Below are positions 19,312 through 27,335 of a stretch of 64,000 bases of DNA, one piece after another. Source of the stretch: Methylobacterium frigidaeris (lineage in GTDB: Bacteria > Pseudomonadota > Alphaproteobacteria > Rhizobiales > Beijerinckiaceae); the NCBI RefSeq assembly GCF_022179185.1, contig NZ_BPQJ01000013.1, positions 23,543 through 87,542 of the forward strand, in the 5' to 3' direction. Every line of letters begins with the position of its first letter. Position 1 is the stretch's first letter. Position numbers and translations under genes: made by a program. The notes below the pieces were generated by a model, which was not told the DNA's origin, did not search any database, and saw nothing but the letters and a program-made list of their open reading frames with translations.

Positions 19312-19868
19312 CAAGGCTTTCCATTGAGCAGGCCCGCGAGGTCGACCCGCTCCTCGGGCGCCTCGTCGGTCTCGTAGAAATCGAAGGCACGGGCATAGGC
19401 GTGGCGCCGGTCGGTGCCGGGAACGGCGCCCTCCCGCGGGCGCAAGGCCCGGAAGCGCTCGCGGATCTCGCCGTCTTCCAGGGTGCGGTGCAGCGCCAGC
19501 ACCGTGCCGACCGGCGGGCCGCAGAGCGATTCCGCCACCGCGATCTCCTCGCGGGCGGCGGCCAGGGCGCTGTCCCGGTCCGGCGCGCCGAGACGGGCCT
19601 GGAACTGCCCTGCCAAGACCTCGGTCGCGGCGGCGCGCTCGGCCTCGCTCGCGTCGCTCACCACCACGAGGGTCGAGAAGCCGAAGGAGTCGATGCCGAG
19701 GAAGCCGGCCCGGAACGCCGCCCGGGCCTTGCCGGTCAGCGCCGCCGGATCCTCGTCGAGGAAGAGGAAGCTGCCGGTCACCGCCCATTCGCCGGGCGGG
19801 GCGGCGTCGGGGAAGACCAGGGTGTCGGAGGGGTCGAGCCGCAGGGTGCGGGGAAGCTTGAGGCTCAC
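19311..19868 (-). CDS. DUF6505 protein of the formate dehydrogenase locus
   Basis: GTG 19868 overlaps the stop of the preceding gene (GTGA), giving 185 residues. The start K-L-P-R-T-L-R-L-D-P-S-D and the block G-E-W-A-V-T-G-S-F-L-F are the DUF6505 signature. A helical region with S-L-C-G-P-P-V-G-T near the middle and a C-terminal F-D-F-Y-E-T-D-E follow. It is cytosolic and of unknown function. Coupling to its neighbours at both ends suggests equimolar synthesis. Confidence 0.85.
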   Translation of the reverse strand: MSLKLPRTLRLDPSDTLVFPDAAPPGEWAVTGSFLFLDEDPAALTGKARAAFRAGFLGIDSFGFSTLVVVSDASEAERAAATEVLAGQFQARLGAPDRDSALAAAREEIAVAESLCGPPVGTVLALHRTLEDGEIRERFRALRPREGAVPGTDRRHAYARAFDFYETDEAPEERVDLAGLLNGKP

Positions 19869-20533
19869 AGGCGCGGACCTCCCCGGATCGGGTCGAACCA
19901 GCCGGTCCCGTCGAGGTGCACCGTCTCCGGATCGGCGTCGAGATAATCGCGGCCCCGCGCGAGCGCCGCGGCGGGACCGTCCTCGGCCCAGAGCGAGAGC
20001 CCGCGCAGCAGGTGGCGGGCGAAGCTCTCGACGAGCGCGTCGGCACCGGCCTCGAAGCCCTCCTCCTCCAGCGAGGTCGAACCGGGGGTGTGGCCGGGAT
20101 CGCCGGCCTCGCGCTTGGAGGCGATCAGCATGGCGGAGAAGACCAGCCAGTCCGGCACCGCCTCCTCGGCGCAAGCCTGCGGCCAGCCCAGGCGCCCGCC
20201 GCCGAGCCGGGCACGGTCGAAGAACAGGGTGCCGGCGGCATCCAGCGTCACCGGCTTGTCGGGCGGGGCGTGGCTGCCGACCGCCTCGGCGAGCGCCGTG
20301 AGGCCGACGAGCCCGACGCGGCGGGCGACGGACAAAGGCTCCTCGGGGGCCAGCACCACGGCGACCTCCACCGTGCCGGGCCGGGCCCCGACCACCAGGG
20401 TGCCGGCGGCCTCGTCGTCGCCCCGGGCGAGCGCGCAGGCCCGCTCGTGCGCCGTCCCGGCGGAGGCGTCCGTGAGACGCAGCGGCCGGAAGGCGGGAGG
20501 CAGCATCAGGCCGGAGGGATCCGCGAGGGTCAT
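19865..20533 (-). CDS. Biotin/lipoate ligase-like protein, first gene of the formate dehydrogenase operon
   Basis: From ATG 20533 the protein has 222 residues. The N-terminal two-thirds resembles the biotin/lipoate-protein ligase fold, with E-V-A-V-V-L-A-P-E-E-P-L and the later G-G-G-R-L-G-W-P-Q and V-P-D-W-L-V-F-S-A-M-L. The K-W-P-N-D-type catalytic lysine segment is replaced by T-L-D-A-A-G-T, so classical ligase chemistry is doubtful. It starts the twelve-gene operon. It may bind an adenylated or acyl cofactor, or only share the fold. Confidence 0.75.
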   Translation of the reverse strand: MTLADPSGLMLPPAFRPLRLTDASAGTAHERACALARGDDEAAGTLVVGARPGTVEVAVVLAPEEPLSVARRVGLVGLTALAEAVGSHAPPDKPVTLDAAGTLFFDRARLGGGRLGWPQACAEEAVPDWLVFSAMLIASKREAGDPGHTPGSTSLEEEGFEAGADALVESFARHLLRGLSLWAEDGPAAALARGRDYLDADPETVHLDGTGWFDPIRGGPRL

Positions 20534-20698
20534 GAGGGGGATGGCGTTGCCTGCGCGCACGTGTCGGGTCGTTCTTTTTAACGGCTCGTATATAGCGCTG
20601 GAGCGGTGAACAAGGGGCATGACGCCCCAGGGGCGCGGCCGGCCCCGGCTCCCGGAGCCGGCGGAACCGCTGAGCCGCGTGCCCGGTCGGAGAATCCT
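20534..20698. promoter_or_regulatory. Divergent promoter region of the formate dehydrogenase locus
   Basis: The region separates the minus-strand operon (start 20533) from the plus-strand iron-sulfur gene. It contains an AT-rich patch, GTTCTTTTTAACGG (20571-20584), and TATATA at 20589-20594, unusual in this GC-rich DNA. The TATATA is self-complementary and could serve as a -10 element in either direction. No clear -35 is seen. Confidence 0.35.
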
Positions 20699-22723
20699 GT
20701 GGTGTCGGATCGGATCGTGATCGCCTGTTCCTGCGAGGGCAGCATGCCCCTCAATGCGGCGGCGATCGGCAAGGCCTGCGGCGGCCAACTGGAGACGGGC
20801 GACCAGCTCTGCGGGCGCGAGCTGGAGCGGGTGCGCGCGGCCTTGGCGTCGGGCAGCCCCGTCACCGTGTCCTGTACCCTCAAGGCGCCGCTCTTCCGCG
20901 AGGTGGCCGAGGAGCTGGGCGCCGAGGACCGCGTCGCCTTCGCCAATATCCGCGAGAATGCGGGCTGGTCGTCGGAGGCGGACGCGGCGGGGCCGAAGAT
21001 GGCGGCGCTGCTGGCCGCCTCCGCCGAGCCGATGCCGAGCCCGGCGAGCGTGAGCTTCGAGAGCCGGGGCGTCGCCCTGGTCTATGGCCGCGACGAGGTC
21101 GCGATCGAGGCCGGAAGGCGGCTGTCCGACCACCTCGACGTCACGGTGCTGCTCTCCCGCCCCGGCGAGGTGGCGCCGCCGCGCTCCGGCGAGATCCCGG
21201 TGCTGAAGGGAACCGTGCGGGCGGCGACCGGCCATCTCGGCGCGTTCAGCTTGCGGGTCGACGACACCGCCCTGCCGCTGCCCTCTTCGCGGCGGAGGCT
21301 GGAATTCGGGCCGCCCCGGGACGGGGCGACCTCGACCTGCGACATCGTGATCGACCTCACCGGCTTTACGCCGCTCTTCCCGGCCCACGGCTTGCGCAGC
21401 GGCTATCTGCGGGCCGATCCCCGCGACCCGGCGGCGGTCGAGCGGGTGCTGTTCGAGGCCTCCCACCTCGTCGGCACCTTCGACAAGACCCGCTTCGTCG
21501 ATTTCCACGCCGAGCTCTGCGCCCATTCGCGCTCGCGCATCACCGGCTGCACCCGCTGCCTCGACGTCTGCCCGACCGGCGCCATCGCGCCCGCCGGCGA
21601 CCATGTCGCCATCGATCCTCACGTCTGCGCCGGCTGCGGCTCCTGCGCCTCGGTCTGCCCGACCGGAGCGGCAGCCTACGCCCTGCCACCGGCCGACGCG
21701 CTGATGCGGCGCCTGCGAACCCTGCTCACCGCCTATCGCAAGGCGGGCGGCACCGCCCCGGTGCTGCTGATCCACGACGAGGCGCATGGGGCGCCGCTGA
21801 TCGACGCGCTCGCCCGCTTCGACGATGGGCTGCCGGCCGACGTGCTGCCCTTCCCGGTCAACGAGGTGACGCAGATCGGCCCCGAGACGATCGCGGCAGC
21901 CTTCGCCTACGGCGCGGGCGCGGTGCGGTTCCTCGTTCGGGGCAAGCCGACGCACGACGTCGCAGCCCTCGCCCGCAACGCCGCCCGGTTCGACGCAGTG
22001 GCGCAGGCCCTCGGCTACGGACCGGCCTCGGGGGGAGCTGTCATCTCGCTGATCGAGACCGACGATCCGGAGGCCTTGGGAGCTGCCCTCGCGGCGGGCG
22101 CCCGCGGCACGCCCGCCCCGGTCCCGTCGGGCTTCATGCCGGACGGCGACGTCCGGAGCGTGCTGCGCTTCGCGGTCTCGGAGCTGCACCACGCTGCGCC
22201 GCAGCCCGTCGACCGAGTGCCGCTCGATGCCGGCGCGCCCTTCGGGAGCCTCGCCTTCAAGACCGAGGCCTGCACCCTCTGCCACGCCTGCGTGGGCGCC
22301 TGCCCGACGGGGGCGCTCGCCGACGATCCCGACCGCCCGCGCCTGACCTTCGCCGAGAGCGCCTGCGTGCAATGCGGCCTCTGCGCCGCGACCTGCCCGG
22401 AGGATGTGATCGGCCTCGTGCCGCAGCTCGACTTCGCCGCCTGGGCGGCGCCGCGCCGGGTCCTCAAGGAGGAGGAGCCGTTCGACTGCATCGCCTGTGC
22501 CAAGCCCTTCGGCACCCGCAGCACCATCGAGCGGGTGATCGGCCGCCTACGCGACCGGCACTGGATGTTCGCCGGGCAGGCCGGCGAGCAGCGGATCAAG
22601 GCCCTGATGATGTGCGACACCTGCCGGGTCTCGCACGTCCTCAACGAGGGCTTCGACCCGCACGCGGCGGAAAGCAACCGGCCGCGGACCTCGGAGGATT
22701 ACTTCCGGGCGCGGGGGGCGTGA
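20699..22723 (+). CDS. Multi-cluster 4Fe-4S protein divergent from the formate dehydrogenase operon
   Basis: GTG 20699 follows CGGAG at normal spacing and gives 674 residues; GTG 20606 is possible but sits just after the TATATA element. The N terminus (I-V-I-A-C-S-C-E-G-S-M) and about 100 residues after it contain scattered cysteines. Two ferredoxin pairs lie at about 284-320 (C-T-R-C-L-D-V-C-P and C-A-G-C-G-S-C-A-S-V-C-P) and two more at about 524-567. C-terminal C-I-A-C and C-D-T-C pairs follow. It is soluble and unexported. It probably moves electrons for formate metabolism or cofactor assembly. Confidence 0.88.
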   Translation: MVSDRIVIACSCEGSMPLNAAAIGKACGGQLETGDQLCGRELERVRAALASGSPVTVSCTLKAPLFREVAEELGAEDRVAFANIRENAGWSSEADAAGPKMAALLAASAEPMPSPASVSFESRGVALVYGRDEVAIEAGRRLSDHLDVTVLLSRPGEVAPPRSGEIPVLKGTVRAATGHLGAFSLRVDDTALPLPSSRRRLEFGPPRDGATSTCDIVIDLTGFTPLFPAHGLRSGYLRADPRDPAAVERVLFEASHLVGTFDKTRFVDFHAELCAHSRSRITGCTRCLDVCPTGAIAPAGDHVAIDPHVCAGCGSCASVCPTGAAAYALPPADALMRRLRTLLTAYRKAGGTAPVLLIHDEAHGAPLIDALARFDDGLPADVLPFPVNEVTQIGPETIAAAFAYGAGAVRFLVRGKPTHDVAALARNAARFDAVAQALGYGPASGGAVISLIETDDPEALGAALAAGARGTPAPVPSGFMPDGDVRSVLRFAVSELHHAAPQPVDRVPLDAGAPFGSLAFKTEACTLCHACVGACPTGALADDPDRPRLTFAESACVQCGLCAATCPEDVIGLVPQLDFAAWAAPRRVLKEEEPFDCIACAKPFGTRSTIERVIGRLRDRHWMFAGQAGEQRIKALMMCDTCRVSHVLNEGFDPHAAESNRPRTSEDYFRARGA

Positions 22724-22727
22724 GGGG

Positions 22728-23006
22728 TCACGCCCTGATGCCGCCGGCGATCCGGGACAAGTCACCGATGACGACCGGAACGTCGATCCCGGTCGCCAGC
22801 TGCGAGCCGTGGCTGGTGCCGGTGCGTCAGCCGTAGTAACTCGTCCGGCGGTAGGCCTCAGAGGCGACGTTGAGGCGGTCGAGTACCAGTGCGGCCCGGT
22901 CTTCGAGCTTCGCCCACATGGTCTCCGGATCGTACGCGTCCCAGGCGCGGCGATCCTCCCGACGGATGCTGCGATTGTTGCGGACCGCGCTCCGGTCGAG
23001 CCCGCC
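22728..23006 (-). pseudogene. Possible decayed coding sequence downstream of the WD40-cytochrome gene
   Basis: In the same frame as, and directly after, the stop of the WD40-cytochrome gene, the minus strand reads as protein-like sequence (including A-Y-D-P-E-T-M-W-A-K-L-E-D-R-A-A-L-V) to a stop at 22827-22829. It then continues T-S-H-G-S-Q-L-A-T-G-I-D-V-P-V-V-I-G-D to a second stop at 22728-22730. There is no good start codon. It looks like tails of one or two lost genes. No family is recognised, and it could be chance. Confidence 0.25.
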
Positions 23007-24293
23007 TCACCGCGTCGCCTCCTCCAGGAACCGCACCAGGGCCGCCCGGTCCTCCGCCGTCGTGATCGTCTGCTCGGGCATCTTGGTGCCGGGGGTGAAG
23101 CGGGCGGGGCCGATCTCGAACAGGCGGGCGATGGTCTCAGGCGTCCACACGATGTCGAGCCGCCGGAAGGCCGGGGAGTAGGGGTAGTCCGGCACCGTCG
23201 CGATGCGGCGGCCGAACACGCCGTGGAGGGTCGGCCCGGCGCGGTTGCCGCCATCCGGGGTCAGGGTGTGGCAGGCCTCGCAGGCGCGGAACACCTCGGC
23301 GCCCCGGTCGCCTGCGAAACCTGCCAGCGCGTCCGCCGGCCGGGTCATGGCGAGGGGGCCGATCGGCTCGCCGGTGCGCAGGTCCCAGCGCCGCACCAGC
23401 CGGTCGCCGCCGCCGGTGACGAGTTCGTCGTTGCCGCGGAAGGCCAGGGACCAGACCGGCAGGCCGGGCCCGACCAGGGTGAGCCGCACCCGCGCCTCGT
23501 CCCGATCGATGACCGCCACCGCGCCGCCCACCGTCGCGGCGGCGAGCCTGCGCCCGTCGGGGGAGAGCGCCAGGGCCACCACCGGCCGGGGGCCGACCTC
23601 CAGGCGCGCGCGGATGCCGCCGTCCGGCCGCAGCAGGTACAGGCTGCCGTCGGCGCCCGCCGCCGCGATCTCGCCGTCGGCGGCGGCCGTCACGGCGTTG
23701 GCCGGGCCTTCGAGCTGCACCGTGACGGCGGGCCCCGCCTCCGGCCAGATCCGCACCGTCCCGTCGTAGCCCGCGGTGACGAGGCGCCCGTCGGGCAGGA
23801 ACGCGACGCCGTTGACGTTGCCCTGGTGCCCCTCCCGCACCAGGGCGGGGCCGCCGTCGAGGGGCGTGATCCGGGCGGTGCCGTCCCAGGACGAGGAGGC
23901 GATCCGCCGCCCGTCCGGCGCCACGGCGAGGCCGGAGACCGGGCCGGCATGGGTCGCGAGGATCCGCTCGGGCCCGGAATCGTCGCGCCAGAGGGCGATC
24001 CGCCCATCCTCGCCGCCGGTGAGGAGCCCCCCATCGGGCAGGAGCGAAACGGCGTTCACCGCCCCGTCATGGATCCGCAGCACCCGCAGCGCCGCCCCGT
24101 CCTCGAGCGACCACAGGATCGCCGAGGCATCGAAGCTGCCGGAGAGCGCGCGTTGCCCGTCCGCCGTCACGGCGAGCGCCCGCACCGGTCCGCCATGGCC
24201 GCGCATCGGCGCCTCGGCGCGGGCCGTGACGGCGAGGGCCCCCAGGAACGCGGCGAGTGAGGCGGCGAGGGCGAGTCGGAGGGAGGCAGGCAT
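23007..24293 (-). CDS. Periplasmic WD40-repeat protein fused to a C-terminal cytochrome c domain
   Basis: The 428-residue protein has a signal peptide (cleavage after A-R-A near 26). It then has about seven WD40-type blades in residues 28-325, many ending I-L-W, I-A-L-W, V-R-I-W or V-R-R-W-D. A class I cytochrome c domain closes the protein, with haem motif C338-E-A-C-H342 and probable axial Met405 in G-T-K-M-P. The propeller could bind a partner enzyme while the haem takes or delivers electrons in the periplasm. Proximity to a periplasmic formate dehydrogenase is suggestive but not proof of partnership. Confidence 0.9.
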   Translation of the reverse strand: MPASLRLALAASLAAFLGALAVTARAEAPMRGHGGPVRALAVTADGQRALSGSFDASAILWSLEDGAALRVLRIHDGAVNAVSLLPDGGLLTGGEDGRIALWRDDSGPERILATHAGPVSGLAVAPDGRRIASSSWDGTARITPLDGGPALVREGHQGNVNGVAFLPDGRLVTAGYDGTVRIWPEAGPAVTVQLEGPANAVTAAADGEIAAAGADGSLYLLRPDGGIRARLEVGPRPVVALALSPDGRRLAAATVGGAVAVIDRDEARVRLTLVGPGLPVWSLAFRGNDELVTGGGDRLVRRWDLRTGEPIGPLAMTRPADALAGFAGDRGAEVFRACEACHTLTPDGGNRAGPTLHGVFGRRIATVPDYPYSPAFRRLDIVWTPETIARLFEIGPARFTPGTKMPEQTITTAEDRAALVRFLEEATR

Positions 24294-24680
24294 GCGGTAC
24301 GGTCCGGGCGGGGTGGACCGGGTCTACGCGCCCCGGTCCCGGGCCGGGAAGAGGCCGGAACGCCACGGCTCCGGCATCTCGGCAGGGAGATGGCGGGCGA
24401 GGTGGATTCGCAGACCCCTGGACGGCGATCGAACCCGGCCCGATCCGTTCCCGGCCTGAGCCCCTTCGCGCCCGGGCTCACGAATCGACTTCGCCATGTC
24501 ACATCCTCGCACTCCAACCAGAGTACGCAAAGTCAATGGGATCTTCTGGAAAAATGGAGTTCGCCTATGAAATTATCTCGTCGTTGACGCCCTCGATCGA
24601 AAAACAATATTGTGGCGATGTCGCCGCGATCCGCGGCCGGATCGTCTGATAATATTTTACTTCAAGGGGCGGAGTCGGGC
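24294..24680. other. Intergenic region, 387 bp, with a low-GC segment
   Basis: The gap lies between divergently transcribed genes. The half from about 24500 to 24665 is distinctly less GC-rich than the rest of the window, as expected for promoter DNA or recently acquired sequence. Small open frames in it show no protein-like content. Confidence 0.5.
24584..24611 (+). promoter_or_regulatory. Candidate sigma-70-like promoter for the gene at 24681
   Basis: TTGACG (24584-24589) and AATATT (24606-24611) are spaced by 16 bases within the low-GC segment and lie 70 bases upstream of the start. The -10 match is weak. Confidence 0.25.
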
Positions 24681-25721
24681 ATGACGTCGAATGAGATCAT
24701 TCCGGTGAACAAGGATCCGGTGCCCGGCTGGAAAGGTGGCTTCTCGACGTCCAACCTGGCTTTCGCCTATCCCGAGCCGGTTTTGGCGTCGCTTCCGCTG
24801 CTCGACAACATGGCGAACATCGACAAGCTGGAGCGGCAGGTCCACGTCCTCTGGCCGGAATTCAGCTGGGAGACGGTCCCGGGCGATCCGGAATCGCGTT
24901 GCTTCCAGATGTTCGCGCCCGACATCTCCCGCGCCGGCTACGACGCGACCGGGCGGATCTGGTCGATCATCTGCCCGCAGCAGGGTTCGGCCTCGCCGAC
25001 CCTCGGCAGCCTGAACATCGAGGTCAGCGTCACCGGCCAGCGTGGCTGGGTCGACGAGAGCGTGACGAACCGCGAGTACGACCTGCTCGCCGCCGACATG
25101 ACCGTGGCCGGCAAGGTCTGGTTCGGCCCCAGCGCGCGGGACAAGGAGGCCTACGCCGTCATCAAGGCCCTGTTCGACGAGCGGGGCCTGCCCTTCCCCC
25201 TCGACAAGGCCCACGCGATCCAGGTCACGCTCCACCAGATCGGCCAGCCGGACGTGCCGGCCATCGCGGTACGCTCGGGTCTGGCCAACGGCTTCGAGAG
25301 CCCGCCCTTCGCCCGGCACGAGAGCGAGGCCTGGGGCGTCGCCAACGTGGCGGTGGAGATCGGTCCGATCGTCCCGACCGGGCACGCACTGGTCGACGAG
25401 TTCAATGCCCTGGTCATGGACGCGTTCAACCTTGCCTCGGGCAACATCCTGCAGCCGAAGAACATCCTGACCTGGAACGTCTGGTTCGATGCCCCGACTC
25501 TCGTCGATCGGGAGGAATGGGCGAACCACGCCGCGTACTGGCGCGCATCGATCGATGCCGACCACGGCTCGCCGGACGGGCCTGGGACGACGCCGCGCTA
25601 CTTCGACGGGAAGCCTTTCGTGCCGCTCGCCCGGGCCGAGGACGAGGAGGCCAGGATCGGCGCGTGGCTGAAGGAGCGTTTCGGGGTCACGCTGCCCGGC
25701 GGCGCGGCGATCACAGCCTAG
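24681..25721 (+). CDS. Uncharacterised 346-residue protein
   Basis: ATG 24681 follows GGGGCGGAG. The protein is soluble and mixed alpha/beta, without signal peptide, membrane helix or recognisable catalytic motif. It is rich in aromatic residues: W-K-G-G-F-S-T-S-N-L-A-F-A-Y near 16-29, L-W-P-E-F-S-W-E-T-V near 57-66, W-N-V-W-F-D-A-P near 277-284. It has no obvious paralogue in the window. A low-GC leader and a decayed neighbour on the 3' side hint at accessory origin, but its own composition is normal. I do not recognise the family. Confidence 0.8.
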   Translation: MTSNEIIPVNKDPVPGWKGGFSTSNLAFAYPEPVLASLPLLDNMANIDKLERQVHVLWPEFSWETVPGDPESRCFQMFAPDISRAGYDATGRIWSIICPQQGSASPTLGSLNIEVSVTGQRGWVDESVTNREYDLLAADMTVAGKVWFGPSARDKEAYAVIKALFDERGLPFPLDKAHAIQVTLHQIGQPDVPAIAVRSGLANGFESPPFARHESEAWGVANVAVEIGPIVPTGHALVDEFNALVMDAFNLASGNILQPKNILTWNVWFDAPTLVDREEWANHAAYWRASIDADHGSPDGPGTTPRYFDGKPFVPLARAEDEEARIGAWLKERFGVTLPGGAAITA

Positions 25722-25831
25722 AATCTCACCCGCCGAGGCGGATACCGGCTCGGCGGTAAACATGAGTGAGGAAGATGATCAGCAGAGTCGCCCTCTGCCG
25801 CTCTGCCGCCGTCTTCCACGGATGGCGCCGG

Positions 25832-26061
25832 CAGGGCCCCGGCGCGGCCCTGGTCCGCGCCGGGCTCGCCGATCTCGCGGCGCGCGGGGCCGGCGGCTGC
25901 GTCGTGCTGGGCGATCCCGGGTTCGACCGCCGGTCCGGCCTCGCTCAGCACCCCCCCTCGTCCTCGCGGGTGTCCCGGCAACGTATGTCCAGGCTCTGCG
26001 CGTCCGGGACGAGAGGCCGGCCGGGGCGGTACGGTCCCATCCCGCCTTCGCGCCCGGCTGA
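25832..26061 (+). pseudogene. Remnant of a YhbS-like GNAT N-acetyltransferase
   Basis: Frame one (25832-25945) reads Q-G-P-G-A-A-L-V-R-A-G-L followed by G-C-V-V-L-G-D-P. This is the acetyl-CoA-binding loop (degenerate from Q-G-x-G-x-G/A) and the next strand of YhbS-type GNAT enzymes. The continuation P-P-L-V-L-A-G-V-P-A-T-Y-V-Q-A-L then P-A-G-A-V-R-S-H-P-A-F lies in another frame (25948-26061). So a frameshift near 25946 splits the C-terminal half, and the N-terminal half is missing. It is non-functional. Confidence 0.7.
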
Positions 26062-26240
26062 GGGCCGGTGCGGCGCGTGCCAGGCATCCACCCGGTCGCT
26101 GCTCCCGCGACATTTTCTCCGCCGGGTCCGCCGCCCGGCGCCGAAACCTTGATCCCCGCCGACGCTTGCCGCATCGGCTCACCTCCGTCCCGGGATCAGG
26201 ACAACCTCATGGCCTCGCCCTCCCATCCGGGCACCCGCCG
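26062..26240. other. Intergenic region before the molybdenum cofactor operon
   Basis: GC-rich sequence after the acetyltransferase remnant, presumably containing the operon promoter. No clear elements are visible. Confidence 0.4.
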
Positions 26241-27335
26241 GTGACGCCGCGGGCGTCCACCGCCGCGCTGATGCCGCTCGCCGAGGCGGTGGCGGCGCTC
26301 GTCGCTCTGGCGCGTCCGGTCGCGGCCGTGACGGTGCGGGCGGCCGACGCCATGGGCGCCGTGGCGGCGGAGGACGTCGCGGTCGCGGCCGGCCGGCCGG
26401 ACACGCGAACCGCCCTGCGCGACGGCTGGGCGGTGAAAGCCGCCGGGATCGTCGGCGCCTCGTCCTACGCGCCGGTACGGCTCGCCCATGCCCCCGCCTG
26501 GGTCGAGGCGGGCGCGCCGCTGCCCGCCGGCGCCGACGCCCTGCTGCCGCCCGAGGCGACCGGTCCCGATCCGCGGGACATCGAGGCCGAGGCCGCGACG
26601 GGGGAGGGCACCCGCGCGCCCGGGGCCGAGTTGCCGTCCGGCGCACGCCTTGTGGCGGCGGGCGAGCGGGTGAGTGCCTTGCAGGCCTTCGCCCTCGCCG
26701 CGGCCGGCCTCGCACAGGTCCCGGTGCGCCGGCCGCGCCTGCGGCTCCTCGCGGCCGCGCCCGACACCCTCTCGCCACTGCTCGGCGCCTGGATCGCCGC
26801 CCGCGGCGCCGCCGTCGATTCGGCGGTGCGGCCGGCGGAAGCCGGCGCTCTCGCCGACACCCTGCGGGACCCCGGTGCCGATGCCGTGGTGGTGATCGGC
26901 GGCACCGGACCCGGGCGGAGCGACGCCAGCGCCGCCGCCCTGGCGCGGGCCGGGCGGCTCCACGCCCACGGCATCGCCCTGCGGCCCGGCGAGAGCGCCG
27001 GCTTCGGCGAGGCGGCGGGGCGGCCGGTGCTGCTGCTGCCGGGCCGGCCGGACGCGGCCCTCGCCGCCTGGCTCGCGCTGGGCCGGCCGCTGCTGGCGGC
27101 CCTCGCCGGCGCCGGTCCCGACGCGACGCACACCGTGGCCCTCACCCGCAAGGTCGTCTCCGTCATCGGCCTCACGGAGGTGGTGTTCCTGCATCGGAGC
27201 GGCGCCGGCGCCGCCCCCCTCGGCGGGGCCGAGATCCCGCTCCACCGTCTGGTCCGGGCCGACGCCGCCCTGCTGGTGCCGCCGGCCCGCGAGGGCTATC
27301 CCGCCGGGACCCCCGTCGAGGTGCTGCCGCTTTGA
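26241..27335 (+). CDS. Degenerate MoeA-like protein
   Basis: From GTG 26241 (ATG 26271 is an alternative) the protein has 364 residues and follows the MoeA domain order. The signature motifs are altered: the D-G-Y-A-V loop is present as R-D-G-W-A-V, and S-T-G-D-E-L becomes A-A-P-D-T-L. S-G-G-x-S-x-G-x-x-D becomes I-G-G-T-G-P-G-R-S-D, and G-L-P-G-N-P becomes L-L-P-G-R-P. It probably keeps the fold but not normal molybdate insertion activity. Its stop overlaps the TTG start of the next MoeA gene, implying translational coupling and perhaps a heteromer. Confidence 0.8.
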   Translation: MTPRASTAALMPLAEAVAALVALARPVAAVTVRAADAMGAVAAEDVAVAAGRPDTRTALRDGWAVKAAGIVGASSYAPVRLAHAPAWVEAGAPLPAGADALLPPEATGPDPRDIEAEAATGEGTRAPGAELPSGARLVAAGERVSALQAFALAAAGLAQVPVRRPRLRLLAAAPDTLSPLLGAWIAARGAAVDSAVRPAEAGALADTLRDPGADAVVVIGGTGPGRSDASAAALARAGRLHAHGIALRPGESAGFGEAAGRPVLLLPGRPDAALAAWLALGRPLLAALAGAGPDATHTVALTRKVVSVIGLTEVVFLHRSGAGAAPLGGAEIPLHRLVRADAALLVPPAREGYPAGTPVEVLPL

